DNA of 64,000 nt from Clostridium beijerinckii (GCA_003129525.1 CP029329.1:2774501-2838500), one strand, 5' to 3'. Counted from the first letter of the stretch, positions 46,869 to 55,765 are shown. A program made the numbers and translations. The notes: a model not told the origin generated them from the sequence alone.

Positions 46869-48158
46869 ATGTGCTATTCAAGACAATATTATAATCAACT
46901 TAAGAGAAAACAGTATGAAGAATATCTTAAAAAGCAGTATGAGTATTATTTATATAAGAAAAAATATTATGAAGAACATCTAAAAAAGCAGAATAAGTAT
47001 TATTTAGATAAGAAAAAGTATGATAAAGAACATTATAAAAGAAATAATGAAGTTTCTGCAAATAAAAGAAAAGATGATAAAAAATGTACTTCACAAAGTA
47101 AAATTTTTAATTCGTTTAAGACTGGTAATATAGAAGATAATAACAGGAATAACAATTTCAAAGAAAACAATAGTTATGAGTCTTCAGAAATTAATATTAA
47201 AAAAAATAAATTAAATGATAAAAAACATGATTCAGCTAAATATCATAACTTAGAAAATAAGAATTGTACTAGTATTAAAGATTTTTATAATGATGAATTC
47301 TTAGAAGAGTATGATACTGTTGCAAAAGAAGAGCTATCTAAAGAAAACAAGCATAAACCAGTGAAGAAAATAGATAGAAATTATGATCATAATAAATTGT
47401 ATAATAATACTAATAAAAATCAAGTTAATAAGTGTACTGTTGAAAGTTGTAAAACGACAGTTTCTTCAGAAACATTGCCTCTTTGCGAAAACATTTCTCA
47501 TACTTCTGAGCTCACTCCAGGTCCTGTTACAGTAAAAATGCCAGTGATATTAAAAGAATGTACTATAACATTAAATGTTCAGTCTTCGCTTAAACTAGAG
47601 GATACTGTATTAGAAATTAAACACATTAGAAAAAATGCATATTTAAATCAGTGCAGACTTATTCCAAATTCTGAAAATGACAAACCTAACACTGGAATAT
47701 TATTTCTAGCTGGTTTTATTAGGAAAAACATAGAATATTCTACTAAAGAGCATAATGAAAGAGGTGTATTAAACGGGAAATTGAAGCATGCTACAGTTAA
47801 TGTTCCTTTTAAATGCACCACTAGAATCACATTTGACACTCCCCCTAAATTTAAAACTACTAATCCTCAAGAAGAAGTAGAAATATTACAAACTAATATT
47901 AAAGTGTGCAATCCTTGTGAAGAGGAGATAAATGGACGAGATATTCGAGAGCAAAGTTTTAGATTAATTGAATTCTTTAATGAAAAAGTATTCTGTGAAT
48001 TAATTAGTGCTGAATTTGTTGAATTTGATATTCTTGAAAATCAAACAAATAAAGAGTGTAAATCACCTCTTGAACAAACATTTCACAATATTACCGAAAA
48101 GGTAGTACTATTTCTAACAATAAAATTATTGCAGAATCAGAATGTAAGAATTCCCTAA
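46869..48158 (+). CDS. SPOCS-like protein with Tyr/Lys-rich repetitive N terminus
   Basis: The C-terminal ~220 residues share the domain of the preceding gene (VKMPVILKECTITLNV, EIKHIRKNAYLNQCRLIPN, AGFIRKNIEYST, ITEKVVLFLTIKLLQNQ). The N-terminal ~65 residues are built of Tyr/Lys/Glu repeats (KQYEEYLKKQYEYYLYKKK), followed by a ~150-residue Asn/Lys-rich linker. Tyr-rich stretches suit dityrosine cross-linking in spore layers (inference). I favour the ATG at 46869 (429 residues); the RBS GAGGAG is 14 bases away, a little far, and the frame opens upstream at TTG 46812. Confidence 0.7.
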   Translation: MCYSRQYYNQLKRKQYEEYLKKQYEYYLYKKKYYEEHLKKQNKYYLDKKKYDKEHYKRNNEVSANKRKDDKKCTSQSKIFNSFKTGNIEDNNRNNNFKENNSYESSEINIKKNKLNDKKHDSAKYHNLENKNCTSIKDFYNDEFLEEYDTVAKEELSKENKHKPVKKIDRNYDHNKLYNNTNKNQVNKCTVESCKTTVSSETLPLCENISHTSELTPGPVTVKMPVILKECTITLNVQSSLKLEDTVLEIKHIRKNAYLNQCRLIPNSENDKPNTGILFLAGFIRKNIEYSTKEHNERGVLNGKLKHATVNVPFKCTTRITFDTPPKFKTTNPQEEVEILQTNIKVCNPCEEEINGRDIREQSFRLIEFFNEKVFCELISAEFVEFDILENQTNKECKSPLEQTFHNITEKVVLFLTIKLLQNQNVRIP

Positions 48159-48172
48159 TAAAGCCTAGATAG

Positions 48173-48319
48173 AATGAAGTAATTCTTAAAAAAGAGCAGG
48201 AAGAATTGCTCACAGAATTTGATGATAAAATATTTAATGCGTTAGTAGATAGAATTGATATCCTTGAACTAACGTATTTTGCTTTTGTTTTAAAGAATAA
48301 AATAAGAAGCGGATTCTAA
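48173..48319 (+). pseudogene. C-terminal remnant of a large serine recombinase
   Basis: An open frame without a start reads NEVILKKEQEELLTEF, then FNALVDRIDILELTYFAFVLKN, and stops after KIRSGF. The pattern (FDDKIFNALVDKI then an FVFVLK strand) is the usual C terminus of phage or transposon serine recombinases. Everything upstream is missing. It marks a former mobile element. Confidence 0.6.
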
Positions 48320-48366
48320 AATAGCAACTATAAAATTTGAGTTAATTTTATAGTTGCTATTTTAAA
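48318..48366 (+). terminator. Strong terminator
   Basis: A 19 bp perfect stem (48318-48336 with 48345-48363) starts within the stop codon of the recombinase remnant. Confidence 0.8.
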
Positions 48367-48382
48367 TAATATTTTAAAATGA

Positions 48383-48420
48383 GGCACTGAAAAACAACAG
48401 TTTTTCAGTGCCCTAGTTTT
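48383..48420. terminator. Terminator of the FtsH-like gene
   Basis: A 13 bp stem (48383-48395 with 48400-48412) lies just beyond the minus-strand stop at 48433 and has T-rich sequence on both strands. Confidence 0.75.
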
Positions 48421-48432
48421 CATCTTGGATAT

Positions 48433-50172
48433 CTATATAGCTAGTTTGTTTAGTTCATCTTCATATAAAGTTTCTTTTTCTAACAATTCTAAAGCTATTT
48501 TATCAAGAGAATCTCTATTTTCTTTTAAAAGTTCTAGAGTTTCCTCATATAGTTTATTAACAAGATCTTTACATTCTTCAATAACAGGATTTCCATAACT
48601 ACTATATAGGGAACCAACACTTGAAAGTTTTATAAGTCCCAAGGTTTCTCCCATACCATATTCGGTAACCATTTTTAATGCAATATCAGTACTTTGAGAG
48701 ATATCTCCATATGCTCCAGTAGAAATTTTATCTTTTCCAAAAATAATTTCTTCTGCAGCTCTACCACCAAGTGAAACTTTGATTTTATTCTTCAAATAAT
48801 CAATTCTGTGATAACTAGTATCTTCAGGAATAGTTAAAGTATAACCTCCAGCACCTTTCGTAGTTGGTATAATTGTTATCTTAGAAACTTTGTCCTGTGG
48901 TAGTAGTAACATACCAACTAATCCATGTCCTGACTCATGATATGCAGTAAGAAGCTTGTCTTCTTCTTTAAGATAACTTCTTTCTTTTTTCTCATATCCA
49001 GCTAAAGTTATTGAGTAAGCACTTTCTATATGAGCTGAAGTAATAGAATTACTATTATCTTTAGCAGCTAAAATAGCACTTTCATTTATTAAGCTTTCTA
49101 ATTTCGCGCCAGAGAAGTATACAGTTTTTTTTGCAATATCTTTTATATTAAGATTTTGATGAGGTTTATTATTTAAATGAAGAGATAGAATTCTTTCTCG
49201 AGCATTAACATCAGGAAGTGATACTTCTATATGTCTATCAAATCTACCTGGTCTAAGAAGAGCATCATCTAGCATATCCAACCTATTTGTAGCGGCAATT
49301 ACTACTATACCTTCTTCTTCTCCAAAACCAGACATTTCTGTTAAAAGAGCATTCAATGTTTGATCTTTTTCATCATTGCTAGAGCCATTTTTATTATTAC
49401 CTCTTGCCTTACCGATAGCATCAATCTCATCGATGAATATTACAGCTTTTCCATGAGATTTTGCTTTTTTAAACAAATTTCTTACTCTCGTTGCACCAAC
49501 GCCAACATATACTTGCACGAAGTCTGAACCGCTAAGAGCATAAAATGGAACACCAGCTTCACCAGCTACAGCTTTTGCAAGTAAAGTTTTACCTGTACCA
49601 GGAGCACCATAAAGAATAACCCCTTTAGGCATTCTTGCACCATATTTTTGATATTTTTCAGGATTTTTAAGAAAATCTACAATATCCATTAAACTTTCTT
49701 TAGCTTCTTCATTACCAGCTACAGCCTGAAAATCTAAAGCAGCTTTTTTATTTTTGCTAAAATCTTGCATGTCCATATATGTTACTGAAGAACTACCACC
49801 TCTAGATTTAGATACAAGCATAGCAGTTAGTGTTAAAAGTGATAAAGCAAAAATAACAGTAGGAATAGTTTTTGTAAGTGGGGGGGTGGTTTGATCTTTA
49901 ACCTCGATTCCACTTAATAATAAATTTTCTTTTAAAGTATCTGTTTGCGGATTATCTGTAGAATAGGTATCACCATTATTTAATAAAACAGTCATTTTAG
50001 AAGAGTTGTCCATTATTACTGTAGATATATTATTAGAATTTAAATCCTCTGTAAATAGAGAATAACTTTTATTTATTACTTTTGTATTAAAAGATGTCAT
50101 TACAATAACTATAAGTGATAGTATTGCAGTAATTACAGGGATAATAATATAATATTTTTTTATTCTATTCAT
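48433..50172 (-). CDS. ftsH: FtsH-type AAA+ zinc metalloprotease, paralogue
   Basis: An N-terminal helix (~8-25), short external domain, second helix (~100-120), then the AAA module: GAPGTGKT, VIFIDEIDAIGKARG and the SRH region NRLDMLDDALLRPGRFDR. The protease part has HESGH (zinc site) and a third ligand in the TDIAL region. FtsH degrades membrane and unfolded proteins. I place the start at the ATG at 50172 (579 residues), behind GGGAGG. It is slightly shorter than housekeeping FtsH and stands alone, not next to tilS/hpt, so it is probably a second copy. Confidence 0.9.
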   Translation of the reverse strand: MNRIKKYYIIIPVITAILSLIVIVMTSFNTKVINKSYSLFTEDLNSNNISTVIMDNSSKMTVLLNNGDTYSTDNPQTDTLKENLLLSGIEVKDQTTPPLTKTIPTVIFALSLLTLTAMLVSKSRGGSSSVTYMDMQDFSKNKKAALDFQAVAGNEEAKESLMDIVDFLKNPEKYQKYGARMPKGVILYGAPGTGKTLLAKAVAGEAGVPFYALSGSDFVQVYVGVGATRVRNLFKKAKSHGKAVIFIDEIDAIGKARGNNKNGSSNDEKDQTLNALLTEMSGFGEEEGIVVIAATNRLDMLDDALLRPGRFDRHIEVSLPDVNARERILSLHLNNKPHQNLNIKDIAKKTVYFSGAKLESLINESAILAAKDNSNSITSAHIESAYSITLAGYEKKERSYLKEEDKLLTAYHESGHGLVGMLLLPQDKVSKITIIPTTKGAGGYTLTIPEDTSYHRIDYLKNKIKVSLGGRAAEEIIFGKDKISTGAYGDISQSTDIALKMVTEYGMGETLGLIKLSSVGSLYSSYGNPVIEECKDLVNKLYEETLELLKENRDSLDKIALELLEKETLYEDELNKLAI

Positions 50173-50538
50173 TAAATACCTCCCAATTTTTAAAAGATAA
50201 GACACATAAAAGAATAATAGACCCAATATACAAAAATACTAGTCAGTTATTTTTTTGAATGTGACTAACTTAATATTGATTATACAGACTTAAAATCAGA
50301 AGTCTAATTTTTTGCATGATTTTTGCCAATGTAAATTTTGGATAATTAATAAAAAAATCTCATGTTTATATGTTAAACTTTCATTATGGTTAATATATTA
50401 GATTTTTTCTTTCAAATTAGTATCCTGTTTTTCTATTATTGTCATAGATAAACTAAGGGTGTAAAATATGGATATACTTTTAATTATCATCCTGATTGTG
50501 GTGATGAAAAATAAATAAGACATTAGGAGAGAGATAAA
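50173..50538. other. Intergenic region with a tiny hydrophobic frame
   Basis: This is AT-rich. A 16-codon frame at 50468-50518 (MDILLIIILIVVMKNK) is preceded by AAGGGTG, but is too short to support by itself. No other element was seen. Confidence 0.3.
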
Positions 50539-51143
50539 ATGGATAAAATAAGATTAGGAAGAACTAATTTAATGGTAACCAAAAGTGGATTTGGGGCTCT
50601 GCCAATACAAAGAGTTTCATTTGAAACTTATTGAAGAATGTAAAAGGAGTTATTGCAATGAAAGCTCTTTCAGGTGGGCTTATAACTAATGCAGCTTCAA
50701 CATTTGCATTTTTAAGACAATTTGATAATTTAGTGCCTATATGGGGAATACAAAAAGAAAGTGAGTTGGATGAATTTATTGCTTTAGAAAAGAATCTACC
50801 TAAACTGGATGAAGCTATGTGGGCTATTATAAATAAAGATCGTGCTGAACTAGCAGGTGATTTTTGTCGTAGCTGTGGATATTGTATGCCTTGTCCTGCT
50901 GGTATTGAAATTCCAACTTCAGCAAGAATAACTCTACTTTTAGGAAGATCTCCTTATAAAAGTTTTTTAAAGGATGACTTTAAGGAAAAGATGGAACGAA
51001 TAAATAATTGTATAGCATGTGGAAACTGCAAAAATCATTGTCCTTATAAACTTGACACTCCAGACCTTTTGAAAAGAGAGCTTAAGAGTTATGAGAAATT
51101 TTACGCTAATCATAAAAATGAGATAGAAAATATTGCCGAATAG
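50539..51143 (+). pseudogene. Aldo/keto reductase with 4Fe-4S tail, internally deleted
   Basis: After TAGGAGAG, the ATG at 50539 opens MDKIRLGRTNLMVTKSGFGA, a typical aldo/keto reductase N terminus, but stops after 31 codons. In another frame from about 50634 the C-terminal half follows: KGVIAMKALSGGLI, then CRSCGYCMPCP and CIACGNCKNHCPY, the ferredoxin-like tail of the clostridial subfamily. Roughly 150-200 central residues with the catalytic Tyr are missing. This is an out-of-frame internal deletion; the C-terminal frame (170 codons) could still be translated but would lack the active site. Confidence 0.8.
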
Positions 51144-51529
51144 TAATTACTGTGACTAATTGTTGTTTTTGTGTTGCTTAGATATTTAACTACTATCTAA
51201 AAAATGCAAATTGATTTAACCACGTGCTTTTTATCGCCGTTAAAAAATATGTAGAAAAAGTAAATTTGAGGCTCTATATAGCTTTGTGTTATTGACATAA
51301 AACTATACAGAGTCTAATTATTTTTACCAATAAAATATAACCTCTTCAAAAGAGCAGATTTAATTAACTTAAATAAAAGTATTGACGTAAGAGGTATTTT
51401 AAATTATAACTTGGAGTCATTTGCATAAGAAATCATATTATGGAGTGGTAAAGCATATTCTAGAAAATAACAAGTTAATATGCTAGTTTATTTTAGTGTA
51501 TGCTTAATTATTTTGAAGGGACAAAAGTT
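51144..51529. other. Intergenic region with one terminator
   Basis: A terminator lies at 51269-51325. The remainder is AT-rich and without genes; the RBS GAAGGG for the next gene is at 51515-51520. Confidence 0.45.
51269..51325 (+). terminator. Terminator after the broken reductase
   Basis: A 13-position stem (51269-51281 with 51303-51315, one wobble and one mismatch) is followed by AATTATTTTT. Confidence 0.6.
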
Positions 51530-52204
51530 ATGTTTCGATTAGTAGATAGTGATACTTATAGCGTAGGCAATTATGGCGGAATTAATTGCGGTAATAAATT
51601 TAAAGTTTTTGGGAAAGGTACGGTAAGTGTGAAACCAGATACAGCAGAGATTGTAATTGGTGTCATAACAGAAAATGCACAATTAGAAATAGCACAAGCA
51701 GAAAATGCTAATACAACTCAGCAAGTTATAAATAGTATAGAGGGAATAGGAGTATTGCCTAAGTATATACAAACTCAAAATTATAATATTAGACCTAATT
51801 ATGACTATATTAATGGAACTCAAATTTTTAGGGGATATGAAGTAAGTAATTATTTAAAAGTAATTATTAGAGATATTACTTTTGCAGGAGAAATAATTGA
51901 TACTGCAGTAAAAAATGGTGCAAACATTATAAGTGGTATTAGCTTCATTGTTTCAGATCAAACAAAATATTATTATGAGGCATTAAGTTTGGCTGTTACA
52001 GATGCTCAAAATAAGGCTAGTGTTATGTCTAATAAACTTAAAGTAAAACTAAATATTATACCAATACAAATAAATGAGCAGGATAATGGGAACATAACTC
52101 CATTAACAGTAACAAATTTAAAATCGGTCAGTGGAATTACACCTATTGAAGCTGGAGAAAATAAAATAACTGCAGATATTGAAGCTGTATTTATATATAC
52201 TTAG
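51530..52204 (+). CDS. SIMPL domain (DUF541) protein
   Basis: This 224-residue protein starts at ATG 51530 behind GAAGGG; an upstream in-frame ATG at 51500 lacks an RBS. The SIMPL pattern is clear: FGKGTVSVKPDTAEI, then QTQNYNIRPNYDY, GYEVSNYLKVIIRD, ISFIVSDQTKYYYEAL and a final strand ADIEAVFIY. These proteins form ring-like oligomers of unclear function, often at the surface; no signal peptide is seen here. It is monocistronic. Confidence 0.88.
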   Translation: MFRLVDSDTYSVGNYGGINCGNKFKVFGKGTVSVKPDTAEIVIGVITENAQLEIAQAENANTTQQVINSIEGIGVLPKYIQTQNYNIRPNYDYINGTQIFRGYEVSNYLKVIIRDITFAGEIIDTAVKNGANIISGISFIVSDQTKYYYEALSLAVTDAQNKASVMSNKLKVKLNIIPIQINEQDNGNITPLTVTNLKSVSGITPIEAGENKITADIEAVFIYT

Positions 52205-52438
52205 TAATAATCATCAGCCAATACAAATGCTATTTTTAATAAAAGCTTAATAGTAAATATGTACAAGTATCTTGTTTATTAATGGATGTGCGCTTAACCT
52301 CGAACTACAGCAAAAACAACAATCAGCAACTCAAAGAAATGATTGTACACAAAGGTATTGGGGAATAGCAACAGTTAAACATATGAAGATAAATGAATTT
52401 GTAGTATTATATCTATATTAGTAATTGGACATACTTAT
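52205..52438. other. Intergenic, nothing recognised
   Basis: AT-rich sequence between the SIMPL gene and the regulator promoter. No frame, hairpin with a T run or known motif stands out. Confidence 0.4.
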
Positions 52439-52468
52439 TTGACAGAGATAGGGAAATTATTATATAGT
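52439..52468 (+). promoter_or_regulatory. Promoter of the IclR regulator gene
   Basis: TTGACA (52439-52444), 18 bp spacer, TATAGT (52463-52468). The candidate operator starts 5 bases downstream, at the expected transcription start. Confidence 0.75.
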
Positions 52469-52472
52469 ATAT

Positions 52473-52520
52473 TTATCCACTATGTGAATTTAATTCATAA
52501 TTGTATATTCATAAAGTGGA
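52473..52520 (+). promoter_or_regulatory. Candidate autoregulatory operator of the IclR regulator
   Basis: TTATCCACTATGTGAAT (52473-52489) and, 30 bases on, AAGTGGA (52514-52520) resemble the dyads TATCCACNATNNGGATA before kduI. This suggests the regulator represses its own gene. Confidence 0.5.
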
Positions 52521-52659
52521 TTTTGAATTAAATAAATAGTAAGTAGTTTATGTATTTCTTAAAATTACTTGCTAAAATGTAAGGTGAAAGTAATTGTAAG
52601 GATATTATATTAATAAAATAATAAAAATTAATAATCTAACGAATAAAGAGGGGAAGAAC

Positions 52660-53421
52660 ATGCAAGAATTAGTTCAATCAGTAGATAGAGCACTTTGTAT
52701 TTTGGAGACATTAGCTGATTATGAGAATGGATTGGGAATTGCTGAAATTAGTGAAAAGGCCAATTTACATAAAAGTACAGTATATAGACTTCTAAATACA
52801 TTAATATGTAAAGAATATGTATTTCAAGATTTAAGTACAAACAAATATCTTTTAACTTTTAAATTATTTGAATTGGGGAACAAGAAAATTGAAAAGATGA
52901 ATTTGGGATCAGTTGCTCAACCTTATTTGAGGGAATTAATGAACAAAACTGACGAAGTAGTTCATTTAGCAGTTAGAGAAGAAAATGAAATAATTTATAT
53001 TACTAAAGTGGAACCTAAAAAATCTATAATTATGTATACTCGTATAGGAATGAGAAAACCAATGTATTGTACAGCTATGGGGAAAGCTATAATGGCAGAA
53101 TTAACTGAAGAAGAAGTACAAAATATATGGAATCAAAGTGATATAAAAAGTTATACAGATAGTACTATAGTAAATTTAAGTGAATTAAAGAATAACTTAA
53201 AAGATATAAGATTAAAAGGCTATGCTTTAGACAATCAGGAAGTTGAAAATGGAATAATATGTATGGGCGCTTTGATTAAGGATTATAATAGTAAAATATG
53301 TGGAGCGATAAGTGTTTCAGGATCTATTATGAGTTTTACTGAAAATAGAATAAATGATATTTCAATAGCACTTTTAGAGTGTTCAAACAAAATATCAAAA
53401 GAACTAGGGTATAAAAATTAA
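52660..53421 (+). CDS. IclR-family transcriptional regulator (KdgR-like)
   Basis: This 253-residue regulator has an N-terminal winged helix (GIAEISEKANLHKSTVYRLLNTL at about 26-48) and a C-terminal IclR ligand domain with YCTAMGKAIMA and GAISVSG. IclR proteins bind small acids; KdgR members bind 2-keto-3-deoxygluconate and release DNA. It lies directly before the kduI-kdgT-kduD-kdgK genes and shares a candidate operator with them, so it is the likely repressor of uronate breakdown (inference). AGGGG precedes the ATG. Confidence 0.88.
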   Translation: MQELVQSVDRALCILETLADYENGLGIAEISEKANLHKSTVYRLLNTLICKEYVFQDLSTNKYLLTFKLFELGNKKIEKMNLGSVAQPYLRELMNKTDEVVHLAVREENEIIYITKVEPKKSIIMYTRIGMRKPMYCTAMGKAIMAELTEEEVQNIWNQSDIKSYTDSTIVNLSELKNNLKDIRLKGYALDNQEVENGIICMGALIKDYNSKICGAISVSGSIMSFTENRINDISIALLECSNKISKELGYKN

Positions 53422-53645
53422 TTATATATACTCTAGTAAAAACTGTATTTATCAGTATGTCTAGCCAAAATGAAGGTCATGCATTTTTAGTTGGATATAT
53501 ATTCATAGTATAAGTATAACTTAGTAGTCAGGTATTTATTTAGATACTCGTTGTGAAAATCGTACGTATACTTGGAAATTTAATTTAATGTATGAGTGTA
53601 GGTATTAATAATTAAAATAAATATTTATCTAAAAATATAATTAAT

Positions 53646-53687
53646 AAATAAACCATTGTCTTGAATTTCGCAATGGTTTATTTTTAT
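53646..53687 (+). terminator. Terminator of the IclR gene
   Basis: A perfect 13 bp stem (53646-53658 with 53671-53683) with a T-rich tail. Confidence 0.85.
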
Positions 53688-53747
53688 GGATTTTTATAGT
53701 ATAAAACTAGATTGTAGTTAGATATTATAAAAATTTCTACTATTTAC

Positions 53748-53776
53748 TTGAAAAATAAAAACTTATAGTATATAAT
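53748..53776 (+). promoter_or_regulatory. Promoter P1 upstream of kduI
   Basis: TTGAAA (53748-53753), 17 bp spacer, TATAAT (53771-53776). Confidence 0.75.
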
Positions 53777-53783
53777 AACATTA

Positions 53784-53820
53784 AATCCACAATGCGGATT
53801 AGTTATCCACGATGTGGACA
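53784..53820 (+). promoter_or_regulatory. Two operators behind P1
   Basis: AATCCACAATGCGGATT (53784-53800) is a 17 bp dyad with one mismatched pair; TATCCACGATGTGGACA (53804-53820) is a second. They cover the transcription start region, consistent with repression by the IclR protein. Confidence 0.65.
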
Positions 53821-53878
53821 ATAGCATTTATAAAGTATCATAAACTTAAAACAACTAGTAATATAATTTTCTATTTGA

Positions 53879-53892
53879 TGAAAATGTTTTCT
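53879..53892 (+). promoter_or_regulatory. cre-like box 1
   Basis: TGAAAATGTTTTCT resembles the CcpA operator (TGAAAACGTTTTCA type). It lies about 100 bases after P1. Confidence 0.4.
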
Positions 53893-53985
53893 GTAGAATA
53901 AAAATCATAATAGGGAAGTAGATGATGGCTTATTAGATAAAATTCAAACAAAAGAGTAGTTTTTAAAAGTATTTCTATTATTTAC

Positions 53986-54014
53986 TTGAAAAATTAAATG
54001 ATAGAATATATAAT
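53986..54014 (+). promoter_or_regulatory. Promoter P2 upstream of kduI
   Basis: TTGAAA (53986-53991), 17 bp spacer, TATAAT (54009-54014), the same layout as P1 238 bases earlier. Confidence 0.75.
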
Positions 54015-54021
54015 AATATAA

Positions 54022-54059
54022 AATCCGAATTGCGAAACATTTATCCACAATACGGATAA
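54022..54059 (+). promoter_or_regulatory. Two operators behind P2
   Basis: A weaker site AATCCGAATTGCGAAAC (54022-54038) and a strong dyad TTATCCACAATACGGATAA (54041-54059) occupy the same places as the pair behind P1. Confidence 0.65.
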
Positions 54060-54103
54060 AATATTATAGAACTAAATAATTCATAATATATTTGACTGTT
54101 TTA

Positions 54104-54117
54104 TGAAAATGTTTTCA
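54104..54117 (+). promoter_or_regulatory. cre-like box 2
   Basis: TGAAAATGTTTTCA has perfect 6 bp arms and differs from an ideal CcpA cre at one central base. It is the counterpart of the box at 53879 and would place the operon under glucose repression (inference). Confidence 0.45.
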
Positions 54118-54212
54118 AAAAAAGAGAGTGTTACAATGGAAAGTAGATGATAGTTTATAAAATAATATCTAAACAAAATAAAAATATATCTAAAATATTT
54201 AGGAGGTACATT

Positions 54213-55043
54213 ATGGAAACAAGATATGCAAATCATCCAGACGATTCAAAAAAATATGATACTGAAGAATTAAGGAAAAATTATTTACAGGAGAAAATAT
54301 TTGAGGCAGATAAAATAAGTCTAACTTATAGTCATGTTGATAGAATAATATTTGGTGGAGCAATGCCTGTAGAAGAAAAACTTTCTTTAAAAGCAGCTGA
54401 AGAGCTAAGAGCAGATTATTTTTTACAAAGAAGAGAAATGGGAGCTATTAATGTAGGTGGATCAGGAGCTATTATTCTAGATGGAAAAGAATATAAACTA
54501 GATAAATACGAAGGTATATATATAGGTATGGGTACAAAAGAAATACAATTTGTTTCATCTGATAAAAATAATCCTGCAAAATTTTACATGAATTCTGTTC
54601 CTGCTCATACAACATATCCAACAATTAAGATAGATAGGAGTAAAGCAATAAGTGCAGAGTTAGGTAGTTTAGAGACTATGAATAAACGTACAATATATAA
54701 ATTTATTCATCCACTAGTTTGTGAAACTTGTCAGTTATCTATGGGTCTTACTATGTTAAATGAAGGAAGTGGCTGGAACAGTATGCCTTGTCATACACAT
54801 GAAAGAAGAATGGAAGTATATTTCTATTTTGATTTACCAGAAGATCAAAGAGTATTTCATCTAATGGGACAACCTCAAGAAACAAGACATATAGTAATGG
54901 CTAATGAACAGGCAGTAATATCACCAAGTTGGTCAATTCATTCTGGAATTGGAACAAGTAATTATACTTTTATATGGGGAATGTGTGGAGAAAATAAAGA
55001 TTTTGATGATATGGATGATATAGAAACAAAAGATTTAAGATAA
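54213..55043 (+). CDS. kduI: 5-dehydro-4-deoxy-D-glucuronate isomerase
   Basis: KduI isomerises 4-deoxy-L-threo-5-hexosulose uronate to 3-deoxy-D-glycero-2,5-hexodiulosonate in pectin and glycosaminoglycan breakdown. The start at 54213 behind AGGAGGT gives 276 residues, the normal length; the frame extends upstream to 54147 without an RBS. ETRYANHPDD is the family N terminus. Zinc ligands are visible in CHTHERRMEVYFYF (HxH and Glu) and the later SIHSGIG. It is the first gene of the uronate cluster, behind the duplicated promoter. Confidence 0.94.
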   Translation: METRYANHPDDSKKYDTEELRKNYLQEKIFEADKISLTYSHVDRIIFGGAMPVEEKLSLKAAEELRADYFLQRREMGAINVGGSGAIILDGKEYKLDKYEGIYIGMGTKEIQFVSSDKNNPAKFYMNSVPAHTTYPTIKIDRSKAISAELGSLETMNKRTIYKFIHPLVCETCQLSMGLTMLNEGSGWNSMPCHTHERRMEVYFYFDLPEDQRVFHLMGQPQETRHIVMANEQAVISPSWSIHSGIGTSNYTFIWGMCGENKDFDDMDDIETKDLR

Positions 55044-55119
55044 ATATTTTAGGCCAGAATATTTATTATACATTGAAGCATTTTTTTGAAATTAAATGAT
55101 AACGTATAAATGTTATTAT

Positions 55120-55233
55120 TTAGATAATGCTTAGCTTTAGTATTAGCTAAAGCTAAAGCATATATATTGTCTATACTCATGATATAAACTTATACATTAT
55201 AGCGAGTAATGTATAATGAGTGGTAAGTTAATA
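55120..55233 (+). other. Hairpins between kduI and the YhcH-like gene
   Basis: Two stems occur: ATGCTTAGCTTTAG with CTAAAGCTAAAGCAT (one bulge, about 55126-55159) and TTATACATTA with TAATGTATAA (about 55190-55217). Neither has a T run, so they look like RNA processing or stability elements inside the operon. Confidence 0.4.
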
Positions 55234-55309
55234 ACCTTACTAGTTTAATATTATACCACATATTAAATGTAACTGTTATAAAAAATTAATATTGAAAAGA
55301 GAGATAGAA

Positions 55310-55765
55310 ATGATTTTAGATAAATTAGAAAATCAAAATTTATATGTGAACGTTAACAGTAAACTCAAAAAAGCTTTTGAGTTTTTATCAAAAAATAATT
55401 TAGATCAACTTACAGATGGTAGATATGAAATAGATTCTGATAATGTGTATGCACTAGTACAATCTTATGCTACAAATAAGGAAGATAACAATAAATGGGA
55501 ATCACATCAAAAATATATAGATATTCAATACATTGTTAAAGGTAATGAAACTATTATATGGGCACCAATAGATCAATTAACTATAGTAGAAGAGTATTCA
55601 GAAGAAAGAGATGTGACTTTTTACAAAGAAAGCATTTATTCATCAAAATTAAATTTAAAAGATAATTGCTTCTGTATATTTTTCCCTGAGGATGGTCATA
55701 AACCAGGTTGCATTTTTGATGAGACAATGAAAATAAAAAAAATAGTTGTCAAAATTAAATTATAG
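55310..55765 (+). CDS. YhcH/YjgK/YiaL-family protein
   Basis: This 151-residue cupin-like protein has RYEIDSDNVYALVQSY, the core WESHQKYIDIQYIVKGNE and IFFPEDGHKPGC, whose His and Glu residues bind metal. Family members (also TabA, NanQ) are linked to sugar-acid anomer or mutarotase-type steps and often sit in uronate or sialate clusters. The start is moved to the ATG at 55310; the TTG at 55292 overlaps the GAGAG RBS. It fits a helper enzyme in the kdu pathway. Confidence 0.85.
   Translation: MILDKLENQNLYVNVNSKLKKAFEFLSKNNLDQLTDGRYEIDSDNVYALVQSYATNKEDNNKWESHQKYIDIQYIVKGNETIIWAPIDQLTIVEEYSEERDVTFYKESIYSSKLNLKDNCFCIFFPEDGHKPGCIFDETMKIKKIVVKIKL

Larger units (their letters stand above)
53735..54212 (+). 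repeat. Tandem duplication of the kduI promoter region (two ~240 bp units)
   Basis: Unit 1 (about 53735-53965) and unit 2 (about 53973-54200) share the same order: TTTACTTGAAAAA, TATAAT, two dyad operators, a GAAAATGTTTTC box, and AAGTAGATGAT followed by TCTAAACAAA or ATTCAAACAAA. The units have diverged but keep all the spacings. Unit 2 ends in the RBS of kduI. The duplicate may encode graded control or be the trace of a lost gene between two promoters. Confidence 0.75.
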
